Of a DNA stretch of 12,892 nucleotides, positions 1-8,209 are shown in pieces. Positions within the stretch are counted from its first letter, which is position 1, and the number at the start of each line of letters is the position of its first letter. Source of the stretch: WJLY01 sp964562405. Its GTDB lineage: Bacteria > Joyebacterota > Joyebacteria > Joyebacterales > Joyebacteraceae. Made by a program: the position numbers and the translations under genes. The notes beneath the pieces were generated by a model that did no database searches, was not told the DNA's origin, and saw nothing but the letters and a program-made list of their open reading frames with translations. The stretch spans positions 1 through 12,892 of the forward strand of contig CAZLTC010000071.1 in NCBI GenBank assembly GCA_964562405.1, in the 5' to 3' direction.

Positions 1-1
1 G

Positions 2-709
2 CGCCTCTGGGGCGAGCCGTACGCGGTGATCAACATGTCGGAGGCCGCGGCGGACCGGGTTCTGCGCGTCGGCCTGTCCGCAGCCAACGTGGTGCTCCCG
101 CGCGACTCAGACGTTCAGGTGCTCGAAGTGCGCGATCCGAAGAGCCTCGACATAGAGGTCGAGCGTCTCGAGAACAGGCGAGTGGCCGTGGAGCCCGTCA
201 CGGACGGGCAGCTGGCCGAGGGGTACTATAAGCTCGCCCGCGCCGTGAGCATGCCGGAGAGCGTAACGGTCTATGGGCCCAGCCGCATAGTACGCGGCAT
301 CGGATCGGTCAAGACCGCGCCGCTTTCGATCGAAGGCAGGAGGAGCCGGGTGGAGGCCGCGCGCAGCATCGTGTTCGACGGCGACTGGAACCTGAACGCT
401 GTTCCGAAGGAGGTGCGCGTGCTGGTCGAGGTCGAGGGGACGCAGGTGGTCCATCTGGCTCAGGTGCCAATAGACTTCAGGCGGGAGCCCGGCTTCGGCT
501 CGGTCACGCTCGAACCCATGACTGCAGAGCTGGAGCTGTCCGGCCCCGAGCATGTGGTCACGAGACTCCGCCCAGAGGATGTTACCGTGCTCGTCGATGC
601 GCGCGGGCTCCCGAGAGGCGTGCACCAGCTCCTTCCCGACGTTACGGTCCCCGACGGCGTGAAGGTCCTGAGCACGACCCCGGTACGCTTCACCGTCACG
701 CTTCAGTAG
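2..709 (+). CDS. YbbR/CdaR-like domain protein, 3' part (5' end outside window)
   Basis: The reading frame is open from base 2, so the gene starts upstream of the window; the GTG at 26 and ATG at 35 are internal codons. About 235 residues are visible. They form repeated beta-rich units with the YbbR-like pattern 'PESVTVYGPSRIVRGIGSVKTAPL' followed by 'VPKEVRVLVEVEG', then a second unit around 'MTAELELSGPEHVVTRLRPEDVTVLVDA'. In Firmicutes, CdaR (YbbR) is a membrane-anchored extracytoplasmic protein that modulates the c-di-AMP cyclase CdaA, usually encoded just upstream. The N-terminal membrane anchor and any cdaA neighbour would lie outside this window. No catalytic residues are expected or seen. 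Family assignment is fairly confident; a c-di-AMP role here is inference from family only. Confidence 0.8.
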   Translation, partial: RLWGEPYAVINMSEAAADRVLRVGLSAANVVLPRDSDVQVLEVRDPKSLDIEVERLENRRVAVEPVTDGQLAEGYYKLARAVSMPESVTVYGPSRIVRGIGSVKTAPLSIEGRRSRVEAARSIVFDGDWNLNAVPKEVRVLVEVEGTQVVHLAQVPIDFRREPGFGSVTLEPMTAELELSGPEHVVTRLRPEDVTVLVDARGLPRGVHQLLPDVTVPDGVKVLSTTPVRFTVTLQ

Positions 710-769
710 TCCGAGCCCACGATTCGTCAACACAGCCGCGCTCCTGCGGGTCATGCCCTGGAAGGGTTC

Positions 770-1792
770 ATGCGGGTCCTGGGAATAGAGACATCGTGTG
801 ACGAGACCGCTGCGGCCGTTCTGGAGGACGGCCGCAGGATTCTCTCGAGCGTCGTGTCGTCACAGGCGATCCACGCCGACTTCGGCGGCGTCGTACCCGA
901 GTACGCGTCGAGAGAACACACCGGGGCGATCGTCACGGTGGTGGAACGGGCTCTCAGCGACGCGGGGCTTGGATACGACGGCATCGACGCCGTGGCTGTC
1001 ACGAACCGACCGGGGCTCGTCGGGTGTCTCCTGGTGGGCGTCTCGTTCGCGAAGGCGCTGGCCTACGCGTTGGACGTGCCCATCGTGGGTGTGGACCATA
1101 TGGAGGGACACATCTTCGCGGTGAGGCTCACCGACCCGGACGTCACGCTGCCGGCCGTCTGTCTCGTCGTGTCAGGAGGCCACACCGAGATCGTCGCTAT
1201 CGAGGAGTGGGGACGGTACGAGACGCTCGGGCGCACAAGAGACGACGCGGCGGGTGAGGCCTTCGACAAGGTCGGGAAACTCCTGGGTCTTTCGTATCCG
1301 GCCGGTCCGCGGATCGAGGAGCTCGCGCGTGGAGGTGACCCCGCGGCGCACAACTTCCCGAGAGCCATGATGGAAAGAGGCAATCTCGACTTCAGCTTCT
1401 CAGGTCTCAAGACGGCCGTCCGCTACAGGGTCGAGGACCTGGGCGGCGTACCCGAGGGCGACGAGCTCAAGGACTTCCTGGCGAGCTTCCAGCAGGCCGT
1501 AGTGGACGCCCTGGTCACCAAGACCGTATGGGCGGCCGAGGAACGTGCCGTCCCGACGGTCTGCCTCGGAGGCGGCGTGGCCGCCAACGGCATCCTCAGA
1601 CAGAGGCTCACGGAGGAAGCCACACGCCGGGGCTTCGGAGTCGTCGTTCCGCCGAAGTCGCTCTGCACGGACAACGGCGCCGTCATTGCCGCCGTGGGGC
1701 AGTCGCTGCTCGACGCGGGGACGGTCGATGATCTCACGCTCTCCGTGAGCGCCTCGAGAGAGGCCGCGCGCGCAGGCCGCCACGTGAGCTGA
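770..1792 (+). CDS. tsaD: tRNA N6-adenosine threonylcarbamoyltransferase TsaD
   Basis: TsaD (Gcp/Kae1/YgjD) transfers the threonylcarbamoyl group from threonylcarbamoyl-AMP to A37 of ANN-decoding tRNAs, working in the cytoplasm with TsaB and TsaE. The 340-residue length is typical. Visible family motifs are the N-terminal 'GIETSCDETAAAV' (residues 5-17), the metal-binding pair H110 and H114 in 'DHMEGH', 'SGGHTE' (135-140), 'GEAFDKVGKLLGL' (162-174), and the third metal ligand D301 in 'TDNGAVIAA', where most homologues have DNAAMIA. The ATG at 770 has GGAAGGG at 760-766 just upstream and gives the canonical N-terminus. The gene begins 60 nt after the YbbR gene and ends 65 nt before priA, with no visible terminator on either side. 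TsaB and TsaE are not in the window. Confidence 0.97.
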   Translation: MRVLGIETSCDETAAAVLEDGRRILSSVVSSQAIHADFGGVVPEYASREHTGAIVTVVERALSDAGLGYDGIDAVAVTNRPGLVGCLLVGVSFAKALAYALDVPIVGVDHMEGHIFAVRLTDPDVTLPAVCLVVSGGHTEIVAIEEWGRYETLGRTRDDAAGEAFDKVGKLLGLSYPAGPRIEELARGGDPAAHNFPRAMMERGNLDFSFSGLKTAVRYRVEDLGGVPEGDELKDFLASFQQAVVDALVTKTVWAAEERAVPTVCLGGGVAANGILRQRLTEEATRRGFGVVVPPKSLCTDNGAVIAAVGQSLLDAGTVDDLTLSVSASREAARAGRHVS

Positions 1793-1857
1793 GCGGACAA
1801 GGCTGTGAGGCCCACGCACGCGGCGGCCAACATCAGCTGAACCACTGGAGTTGCGAG

Positions 1858-4323
1858 ATGTCCGGAAGGTACCTCGAGGTGGCGGTTCCCCTGCCCGTCT
1901 CGGGCACATTCACATACTCGGTGCCTCAAGATCTCTCAGCCCGCGCCGTGGTGGGCACACGCGTGCTCGTCCCGTTCGGCAGAAGAAAGGTGACGGGCTT
2001 CGTCGTCGGGCGGCGCGATGACGCCGACGTCGATGGCATCCGTGACATTGCGGACGTCCTGGACGTAGACCCCGTTCTCGACGAGCGGATGATCGAGCTG
2101 ACGAGGTGGATAGCCGACTACTACCTCGCCCCGTGGGGAGAGGTGCTCCGCACCGCGCTCCCGCCCGGCATCAACATGGAGAGCCGGCGGTACCTCAGGA
2201 TCACGACCTGCGGGCGTCGTGCGCTCGTCCAAGCGGACCCCGCGCTGAACGAGCGGCGTCGCGCCGTTCTCGAGGCTGTCGCCGACAAGGAGAGGCTGAG
2301 CGTTTCGTCCGCGCTCCGCGCGGCCGGGCCACGCAGCGGGAGCCACTCAGACGTCGATGCTCTCGTTCGCCTGGGCCACGTCGAGCTGTTCGAAGAGGTG
2401 CGGCCCCCGAGGACCGAGGGTGGACGGGAGGCCGTGGTCAGGCTGCTCGTCACCCCCGACGAGGCCGCCGCGGCCGCGAAGGAGGTCGGGGCGCGAGCGC
2501 CCAAGCAGGCCGAAGCCCTCTCGATCATCCTCTCCTCCTCCGGCGAGATGTCCGTGAGCGAGCTGGCCTCGCGAGGAATCAGCTCGTCGATCGTCACCAG
2601 GCTCTGCGAGCGCGGTCTCGTGGAGAGGGGGGACAGGCAGGACGCCCGGCTGTCGACCGGGCTCGAGGGTTGGAGGCTCCGCGACGAGGGGGAGCTCACC
2701 GCCGAGCAGGCCCACGCCCTAGAGAGGATCAAGGCCAGGGTGGACGGGGGGGAGTTCGGCGTCGTGCTGCTGCACGGCGTGACGGGCAGCGGCAAAACGC
2801 GCGTCTACAGCGAGGGCGTGGCCGCGGCCCGCGCCGCGGGGCGCGGCGCGATCGTCCTCGTTCCCGAGATAGCGCTGACGCCTCAGATGGTCACCCGCAT
2901 GAAGAAGGACTTCGGTGATGAGGTCGCGGTAATTCACAGCGGGCTGACTCTGGCCGAACGCTACGACACCTGGCGCGCGGTCAGGGACGGTCTCTTCTCC
3001 ATCGTCATAGGGCCGCGGTCGGCGGTCTTCGCGCCAGTCAGGGACCTCGGCATCATCGTGGTCGACGAGGAGCATGAACACACGTACAAGCAGGGCGAGT
3101 CACCCCGGTATCACGCGCGCGACGTGGCCATAATGCGCGCGAGGGCCGAAGGGGCCGTGGTCGTGCTCGGCTCGGCCACCCCGAGCCTGGAGAGCTACCT
3201 GAACGCGAAGGATGGTAAGTACGATCTCGTAGAGCTGCCGGAGCGGATCGACGCCGGACCGCTCCCGGAGGTCGATGTCGTCGACATGAGAACGGAGCTT
3301 ACGGTCGACTCGCACGGGGCGTTCACGCGGCCACTGGTCGACGCCGTCACAGACGCGCTCGACGCCGGACGGCAGGTCATCCTCTTTCTCAACAGGCGCG
3401 GCTTCGCGTCCTTCGTCCAATGCACAAAGTGCGGGCACTCCGCGAGCTGCCCCGAGTGCAACGTCTCCCTGACCTATCACTCGACCGACCGCACGATGCG
3501 ATGCCACTACTGCGGCCGAACGACCGCGGCGCCTTCCAGGTGTCCCGAGTGCGATTCCATCGATCTCCGATACGGGGCCCCGGGCACCCAGCGCGTGGAG
3601 AAGTCGGTGGGCGAGCTCTTCCCAGACGCGATCGTCGCGCGCATGGACGTCGATACGACATCGAGACACGGCTCGCACTGGCGCATTCTGAAGGAGTTCG
3701 CGGAGGGCAGGACCGACATACTGCTTGGCACGCAGATGATAGCCAAGGGCCTGGATTTCCCCGGCGTCGCACTGGTCGGCGTCGTCTCCGCAGACGTCGG
3801 TCTCAATCTTCCCGACTTCCGCTCCGGGGAGCGGACGTTCCAGCTCCTGACGCAGGTCGCCGGACGCACCGGCAGGGGGCGGGAGCGGGGCAAGGTCGTC
3901 GTGCAGACGTTCCTCCCGGAGCACTACACGGTGGCCCTCGCGCGCGCGCAGGACTACCGTCCGTTCTTCGAGCGTGAGATCGAGGAGCGGAGGGTCGTGG
4001 GGCTCGGGTATCCCCCGTTCTCCAGGCTCGTATCGATCGTCGTGCGCGGGCGCGAGGAGAGCGACGTGATCCGGGCGGCCTCGAGGCTTGCATCGTTCCT
4101 CGATGACGGCGCCGCCAAGATGAGCGACGCGCCGGACATTCTGGGTCCGGCGCCTGCTCCGCTCGAGCGCATCAAGGGCGTCTTCCGCTGGCAGGTCATC
4201 GTCCGTGGACGAGGGGGGAGCGCCCGTGCGCTCGTGGCGGGTGCGCTGAGTCAGAAGCGGACCCTCAAGCTTCCTTCGAGCGTGACCCTCGCAGTCGACG
4301 TCGATCCGCTGGACCTGCTCTGA
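1858..4323 (+). CDS. priA: Primosomal protein N' (replication restart helicase PriA)
   Basis: PriA is a 3'-to-5' superfamily 2 DNA helicase that recognises stalled or recombination-generated forks and reloads the replicative helicase. The 821-residue protein has the 3'BD-like N-terminus ('VAVPLPVSGTFTYSVP', residues about 7-22, and 'VGTRVLVPFGRRKVTGFVV'). Walker A is GVTGSGKT (307-314) and Walker B is DEEH (403-406). Later helicase motifs include 'LGSATPS' and 'QVAGRTGRG'. The zinc-binding insert has all eight cysteines in four CxxC pairs (C522/C525, C531/C534, C549/C552, C562/C565). It is longer than E. coli PriA (732) but close to Bacillus PriA (805). The ATG at 1858 follows GGAG at 1847-1850 with a 7-nt spacer. 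Nothing needed for activity appears missing. Confidence 0.97.
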   Translation: MSGRYLEVAVPLPVSGTFTYSVPQDLSARAVVGTRVLVPFGRRKVTGFVVGRRDDADVDGIRDIADVLDVDPVLDERMIELTRWIADYYLAPWGEVLRTALPPGINMESRRYLRITTCGRRALVQADPALNERRRAVLEAVADKERLSVSSALRAAGPRSGSHSDVDALVRLGHVELFEEVRPPRTEGGREAVVRLLVTPDEAAAAAKEVGARAPKQAEALSIILSSSGEMSVSELASRGISSSIVTRLCERGLVERGDRQDARLSTGLEGWRLRDEGELTAEQAHALERIKARVDGGEFGVVLLHGVTGSGKTRVYSEGVAAARAAGRGAIVLVPEIALTPQMVTRMKKDFGDEVAVIHSGLTLAERYDTWRAVRDGLFSIVIGPRSAVFAPVRDLGIIVVDEEHEHTYKQGESPRYHARDVAIMRARAEGAVVVLGSATPSLESYLNAKDGKYDLVELPERIDAGPLPEVDVVDMRTELTVDSHGAFTRPLVDAVTDALDAGRQVILFLNRRGFASFVQCTKCGHSASCPECNVSLTYHSTDRTMRCHYCGRTTAAPSRCPECDSIDLRYGAPGTQRVEKSVGELFPDAIVARMDVDTTSRHGSHWRILKEFAEGRTDILLGTQMIAKGLDFPGVALVGVVSADVGLNLPDFRSGERTFQLLTQVAGRTGRGRERGKVVVQTFLPEHYTVALARAQDYRPFFEREIEERRVVGLGYPPFSRLVSIVVRGREESDVIRAASRLASFLDDGAAKMSDAPDILGPAPAPLERIKGVFRWQVIVRGRGGSARALVAGALSQKRTLKLPSSVTLAVDVDPLDLL

Positions 4324-4397
4324 CAGGTGGCTTCCGGCTTCCCGGCGGATAAGACCACGCACGGCATCAGCGCTGCAAGGGCCAGACCCGATATTGA

Positions 4398-4415
4398 ACT
4401 GGCTTTACTGCCAGT
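4398..4415. promoter_or_regulatory. Perfect inverted repeat, candidate operator
   Basis: ACTGGC (4398-4403) and GCCAGT (4410-4415) are exact reverse complements separated by TTTACT. The repeat ends 4 nt before the TGG of the extended -10 element, so a dimeric regulator bound here would cover the -35 region of the cytochrome promoter. No T-run follows, so it does not look like a priA terminator. A six-base arm could occur by chance. Confidence 0.4.
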
Positions 4416-4419
4416 GTTG

Positions 4420-4428
4420 TGGTATACT
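4420..4428 (+). promoter_or_regulatory. Extended -10 promoter for the multihaem protein gene
   Basis: TGG-TATACT fits an extended -10 element (TGn followed by a 5/6 match to TATAAT). The hexamer at the normal -35 distance (TGGCTT, 4400-4405, 17-nt spacer) is poor, as expected for extended -10 promoters and for promoters needing an activator. Transcription would start near 4435 and give a leader of about 110 nt. The surrounding 30 bases are AT-rich compared with the rest of the window. Confidence 0.6.
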
Positions 4429-4535
4429 CTATTCCGAGTTGCGTACGCAAGCATCGCGAGCGCCGCCCAGGCGAGATCTCCAACCACGCGGCGCTTCGCC
4501 AGTCCCCCGCCAACCAGAGATCGGGCCCAGTGCCC

Positions 4536-4542
4536 GAGGAGG
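4536..4542 (+). promoter_or_regulatory. Ribosome binding site that sets the cytochrome start
   Basis: GAGGAGG lies 5 nt before the ATG at 4548. It favours this start over the in-frame ATG at 4419, which sits inside the predicted promoter and would put 43 residues in front of the signal peptide. Confidence 0.8.
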
Positions 4543-4547
4543 CTCGC

Positions 4548-7190
4548 ATGCGTCGTGTCCCCACAGGACTCGTTCTCTGCGTCGTTGTGCTCATCGTCGT
4601 GCTCGCGGCCACGGCGTCTGCCCGCCGGCCCATCCGGAACACGTTCTTCGCGCTCTATCCGGTGGCCGAGGGAACGCAGCTGGACGACCTTCCCAGCAAC
4701 TCCGGGCACTGCGGCGTGTGCCACTTCGACTTCAACGGCGGCGGTCCGAGAAACCCGTACGGCCTCGGCATCCAGGTCGGACTCAACAACGGGCTCTCGA
4801 ACGAGCAGGCGATCCTTGCGATAGAGGATGATGACTCCGACTCCGACGGCTTCAAGAACATCGTTGAGATCACCGACGTCGCCACCTTCGACAACACGCC
4901 GACCTTCCCCGGTCTCAGCATCACGAACTACACCTCGACACTGAACGTCGACCAGGCCGACCTGGTTCCGTACCTTACGCCGTCGGGCAGCTCGGACACG
5001 ACGGCGCCTGTCGTCACGCTGAACTCGCCCAACGGGGGAGAGAGCGTAAGCGCCCACAGCTACTTCGCCGTCAGCTACTCGGCCACCGACGCCGGGACTC
5101 TGTCGAAGGTGAACTTCTACCTCTCGGACGACAGCGGCGCCACGTGGAAGCTCGTCGGGAAGAACGAGGCTCCCGGAAGCGGATTCTCATGGTTCGTGCC
5201 CAACTATCCGGGTCCGGCGAGCAGGATTCGCGTGGAGGTGTTCGACGAGGCAGGCAACGCCGGACACGACGACAGCGACGGCGACTTCACGATCGTCGCG
5301 CGGCCCCCTGGTGTAGTTCCCACCACGCTTCGCGACGTCGAGATGCCCGGCACCCAGCCCTTCGGCGGCGCCATACTGGCCGATCCCGACGCCAGCTGCG
5401 GGACGTGCCACGGCAACTACAATCCGGACGTCGAGCCGTGGCATAACTGGCGCGGCAGCATGATGTCCCAGGCGGCGCGTGATCCGTTCTTCTACGCGTG
5501 CATGGCGGTGGCGGAGCAGGACGCTCCGGGCGCGGGCGATCTGTGCATCCGTTGTCACACGCCCGGAGGCTGGCAGGAGGGCCGGTCGGTCGATACGGGC
5601 GGTGGTCTTCTGACCGTGAAAGACCGCCACGGAGTGCAGTGCGACTTCTGCCACCGGGCCGTGGACCGCGACTATCTCCCCGGCGTCAGCCCCATACAGG
5701 ACTACGCCGTGCTTCAGAACATAGACCCGCTCCCGCTGCAGTACGGCAACGGCCAGTTCATCAACGACCCGGCGCCTCTCATGCGCGGGCCGTACAGCGA
5801 CGCGGTGGCCAGCCATCAGACCGTCTACTCGCCGTTCCACAAGTCGGCCGCGACCTGCGGCCTCTGCCACGACGTCAGCAGTCCCGTCTTCGAGCGAACG
5901 GGGGACTACGACTACGCACCGACGCCGTTCGACGAGGAGCACCCGGACATGGACATCCGGGACATGATCCCCGTGGAGCGGACGTTCAGCGAGTGGTCGA
6001 TGAGCGAGTACGCATCGACCGGCGTCTACGCGCCTCAGTTCGCCGGCAACAAGCCCGACGGCATCGTCTCCAACTGCCAGGATTGCCACATGCGCGACGT
6101 GTCGGGCAAGGGATGCAGCGAACCCGGAGCCCCGAGTCGGAGCGACCTTCCGCTGCACGACTTCACCGGCGGCAACACGTTCGTTCCCGACATCGTGGCC
6201 ACGTACTATCCCGACGAGGTGGACGCCACCCAGCTCTCCGACGCGAAGACGAGGGCGACCTCGATGATCCAGAAGGCCGCGACGCTTACGCTGACGTCGG
6301 AGGATTACGGCGTTTCGGTACGTGTCTTCAACGAGACCGGCCACAAGCTCCCGTCCGGCTATCCGGAGGGCAGGCGCGTGTGGCTCAATGTGAAGGGTTA
6401 CGACGGCACCGGGCAGAAGATCTACGAGTCGGGCGCATACGACTTCTCGACGGGCGTGCTGGCACAAGACGAGGATGCGAAGGTCTACGAGATCAAGCCC
6501 GGCTTGAGCCCGGCGCTTGCGTCGGCGCTCGGCCAGCCGGCGGGCCATTCGTTCCACTTCGTGCTTTCCGACACCGTGTTCTCGGACAACCGCATACCGC
6601 CGAGGGGATTCACGAACGCTGCGTTCGTGCAGATCCAGTCGCCGCCCGTCGGGTACACGTACGTTGACGGACAGTACTGGGACGATACCGAGTACCACCT
6701 GCCGGAGGCGGCGGAATCGGTCTACGTGACGCTCTACTACCAGACGACATCCAAGGAGTACATCGAGTTCCTGCGGGACGCCAACACGACGAACTCCGCG
6801 GGCCAGAACCTCTACAACTCCTGGGTGGCTCAGGGCATGGCGCCTCCCGTCGCGGTCGCCACCGCCAGCACCGGCGTGTCGGTGACGTCGGACGTGCCTG
6901 ATGGAGAGCTGTTCGTCTACGACCTCAGGCAGAACTCCCCCAACCCGTTCAACCCGACCACTACCATCCGGTTCTCGTTGGCGGAGGCCGGCCCGGTCCG
7001 AATCTCGGTCTACGACGTCGCCGGCAGGCTGGTCAGGACGCTGGAGGACGTGCGCATGGAGGCCGGCGAACACTCGTCGGTGTGGGACGGACGCGACGCG
7101 ACCGGTGTTCCGGCTGCCAGCGGTATCTACTTCTATCGAATCTCGACGGAGGGGTATTCCGCTCAACGGAAGATGATACTCCTCAAGTGA
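4548..7190 (+). CDS. Secreted multihaem (six CxxCH) c-type cytochrome with Ig-like and FlgD/T9SS-type C-terminal domain
   Basis: This 880-residue exported protein probably carries electrons outside the cytoplasmic membrane; its partner is unknown. A Sec signal peptide (residues 1-25, hydrophobic core, cleavage predicted after ATASA) is followed by a first haem motif, CGVCH (55-59), and a DDDSDSDG calcium-type loop near residues 95-102. An Ig-like domain ('APVVTLNSPNGGESV') spans about 150-252. Five more haem motifs follow: CGTCH (284-288), CIRCH (333-337), CDFCH (365-369), CGLCH (437-441) and CQDCH (510-514). A beta-rich region from about 570 to 760 begins with 'NETGHKLPSGYPEGRRVWL', a segment I associate with similar multihaem proteins. 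The tail (787-880), with 'NSPNPFNPTTTIRFSL' and ending 'YSAQRKMILLK', resembles FlgD-Ig or T9SS type A sorting domains. Substrate and redox role cannot be read from sequence. Confidence 0.85.
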   Translation: MRRVPTGLVLCVVVLIVVLAATASARRPIRNTFFALYPVAEGTQLDDLPSNSGHCGVCHFDFNGGGPRNPYGLGIQVGLNNGLSNEQAILAIEDDDSDSDGFKNIVEITDVATFDNTPTFPGLSITNYTSTLNVDQADLVPYLTPSGSSDTTAPVVTLNSPNGGESVSAHSYFAVSYSATDAGTLSKVNFYLSDDSGATWKLVGKNEAPGSGFSWFVPNYPGPASRIRVEVFDEAGNAGHDDSDGDFTIVARPPGVVPTTLRDVEMPGTQPFGGAILADPDASCGTCHGNYNPDVEPWHNWRGSMMSQAARDPFFYACMAVAEQDAPGAGDLCIRCHTPGGWQEGRSVDTGGGLLTVKDRHGVQCDFCHRAVDRDYLPGVSPIQDYAVLQNIDPLPLQYGNGQFINDPAPLMRGPYSDAVASHQTVYSPFHKSAATCGLCHDVSSPVFERTGDYDYAPTPFDEEHPDMDIRDMIPVERTFSEWSMSEYASTGVYAPQFAGNKPDGIVSNCQDCHMRDVSGKGCSEPGAPSRSDLPLHDFTGGNTFVPDIVATYYPDEVDATQLSDAKTRATSMIQKAATLTLTSEDYGVSVRVFNETGHKLPSGYPEGRRVWLNVKGYDGTGQKIYESGAYDFSTGVLAQDEDAKVYEIKPGLSPALASALGQPAGHSFHFVLSDTVFSDNRIPPRGFTNAAFVQIQSPPVGYTYVDGQYWDDTEYHLPEAAESVYVTLYYQTTSKEYIEFLRDANTTNSAGQNLYNSWVAQGMAPPVAVATASTGVSVTSDVPDGELFVYDLRQNSPNPFNPTTTIRFSLAEAGPVRISVYDVAGRLVRTLEDVRMEAGEHSSVWDGRDATGVPAASGIYFYRISTEGYSAQRKMILLK

Positions 7191-7219
7191 TATCGCTCGG
7201 CTGACGTCATGTCCGATGG

Positions 7220-7257
7220 ACCGGGGCGCCCCGCGTGAGAACACGGGGCGTCCCGGT
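7220..7257 (+). terminator. Strong stem-loop after the cytochrome gene, probable terminator
   Basis: The arms 7220-7233 (ACCGGGGCGCCCCG) and 7244-7257 (CGGGGCGTCCCGGT) pair over 14 bp with one G-U wobble (7226 with 7251) around a 10-nt loop. It lies 30 nt after the stop codon. No T-tract follows, so it may act as a Rho-associated terminator or a 3'-end stabiliser and may not be a classical intrinsic terminator. Confidence 0.6.
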
Positions 7258-7291
7258 GTCCGGGATAAGGAGCCCGCCCCGGTTTCCACCC

Positions 7292-7320
7292 TCGACTGCG
7301 GCCGCCCGTGGGCTTAGAAT
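7292..7320 (+). promoter_or_regulatory. Sigma70-like promoter for the kinase gene
   Basis: TCGACT (7292-7297, 4/6 match to TTGACA), a 17-nt spacer and TAGAAT (7315-7320, 5/6 match to TATAAT). The start codon lies 50 nt downstream of the -10. Confidence 0.5.
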
Positions 7321-7358
7321 GGGGTGTGGTCGCGCGACGCACTGACCCAGAGTCGGCG

Positions 7359-7363
7359 GGAGG
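7359..7363 (+). promoter_or_regulatory. Ribosome binding site supporting a TTG start
   Basis: GGAGG with a 6-nt spacer precedes TTG at 7370. No ATG or GTG at a suitable position gives a better N-terminus before the kinase fold begins, so the TTG start is preferred. Confidence 0.65.
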
Positions 7364-7369
7364 AGAGGT

Positions 7370-8155
7370 TTGATTCAGAGATCGTTCCGTTCGGTGGGAG
7401 ACAGCTCGATCCGGAAGAAGCGCGCCAGGGCGCCCCGGATAGAGACGTTCGACCTCGAGCCAGGCGATGTCCTGGTCGGGAAGTACGAGGTCGTGAGCAG
7501 GCTCGGACGGGGTTGGGAAGGGGAGGTGTACCTCGTAAGCGAGCTTGCGACGGGCATTGAGCGGGCCGCGAAGTTCTTCTTCCCACACAGGAACCCGCAG
7601 AACCGCACCCTGAACTACTACGCCAAGAAGCTGCACCGTCTCCGCCACTGCGCGATCCTGATTCAATACCACACGCAGGAGACGATGGACTACCAGGGCA
7701 TCCCGGTTACGTTCGTCGTGTCCGAGTACGTCGAGGGCGAACCGCTGAGCATATTCCTCGAGCGGCAGCCCGGCAAGCGGCTCGACCCGTTCCAGGCGTT
7801 CCACCTGCTGCATGCGCTCGCAGCCGGCATGGAGAGCATTCACCACCTGCGCGAGTATCACGGGGACCTTCACACCGACAACATCATCGTCAGGCGTGCT
7901 GGGCTTGGCTTCGAGGTGAAGCTGCTCGACCTCTACCGGTGGAAGTCGCCGCGGCGGGAGAACATCCAGGACGATGTGTGCGACCTCGTGAGGATCTTCT
8001 ACGACGCGGTCGGGGGGAGCAAGCGATACCCAAAGCAGCCGCCCGAGGTGAAGGCGATCTGCTGCGGGCTCAAGCGCTCGCTCATTCTTCAGAAGTTCAG
8101 CACGGCGGGGCAGTTGAGGCAGCGGCTCGAGACGATGCAGTGGGAGTCGCGCTGA
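7370..8155 (+). CDS. Small atypical protein kinase-like protein
   Basis: The 261-residue protein has a eukaryotic-like kinase fold and would be expected to phosphorylate a protein or small molecule in the cytoplasm; there is no membrane segment or sensor domain. Visible elements are the glycine loop G46-R-G48-W-E-G51-E-V, the probable ATP lysine K68 in 'RAAKFFF', a hinge 'SEYVEG' (118-123), and the catalytic loop H164-G-D166-L-H-T-D-N171. At the metal-binding aspartate position there is L-D187-L-Y where protein kinases have DFG. No Glu is visible in the alpha-C region (74-95). 'DDVCDLVRIFYDAVGG' (201-216) fits the alpha-F region. HGDLHxDN is more like aminoglycoside/choline kinases, RIO or LPS kinases than Hanks-type kinases, so the substrate is open. 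It has its own promoter; the next gene encodes an HD phosphohydrolase, but a functional link is unproven. Confidence 0.8.
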   Translation: MIQRSFRSVGDSSIRKKRARAPRIETFDLEPGDVLVGKYEVVSRLGRGWEGEVYLVSELATGIERAAKFFFPHRNPQNRTLNYYAKKLHRLRHCAILIQYHTQETMDYQGIPVTFVVSEYVEGEPLSIFLERQPGKRLDPFQAFHLLHALAAGMESIHHLREYHGDLHTDNIIVRRAGLGFEVKLLDLYRWKSPRRENIQDDVCDLVRIFYDAVGGSKRYPKQPPEVKAICCGLKRSLILQKFSTAGQLRQRLETMQWESR

Positions 8156-8174
8156 ACATGGCTCGGTATTGAGC

Positions 8175-8203
8175 TTGACTTCGTCGGCACAAGGGCATAC
8201 ATT
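8175..8203 (+). promoter_or_regulatory. Sigma70-like promoter upstream of the HD-domain gene
   Basis: TTGACT (8175-8180, 5/6), a 17-nt spacer and TACATT (8198-8203, 4/6 match to TATAAT). Transcription would begin near 8210, more than 200 nt before the HD gene, at the first base of the hairpin described next. Confidence 0.5.
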
Positions 8204-8209
8204 GGTTGA

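Noticed and set aside
3100..4362. 420-codon open frame on the - strand, opposite priA
   Set aside because: It lies across the PriA helicase and zinc regions, which are fully conserved on the + strand. The antisense product is Arg-rich and shows no motif.
4419..4547. ATG at 4419 as the cytochrome start
   Set aside because: It lies within the predicted promoter and would bury the signal peptide 43 residues inside. ATG 4548 has GAGGAGG 5 nt upstream.
5498..6667. 389-codon second + frame inside the cytochrome gene
   Set aside because: It is a frame shadow; the translated product is Arg/Gly-rich and has no CxxCH motifs.
7202..7209. TGACGTCA palindrome after the cytochrome gene
   Set aside because: An 8-bp palindrome is likely by chance in this length of sequence, and nothing places it in a promoter.
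5187..7289. 700-codon open frame on the - strand, opposite the cytochrome gene
   Set aside because: The + strand frame has a signal peptide, haem motifs and a sorting-type tail. The antisense product is Arg/Val/His-rich with no recognisable domain, as expected from GC-rich codon bias.
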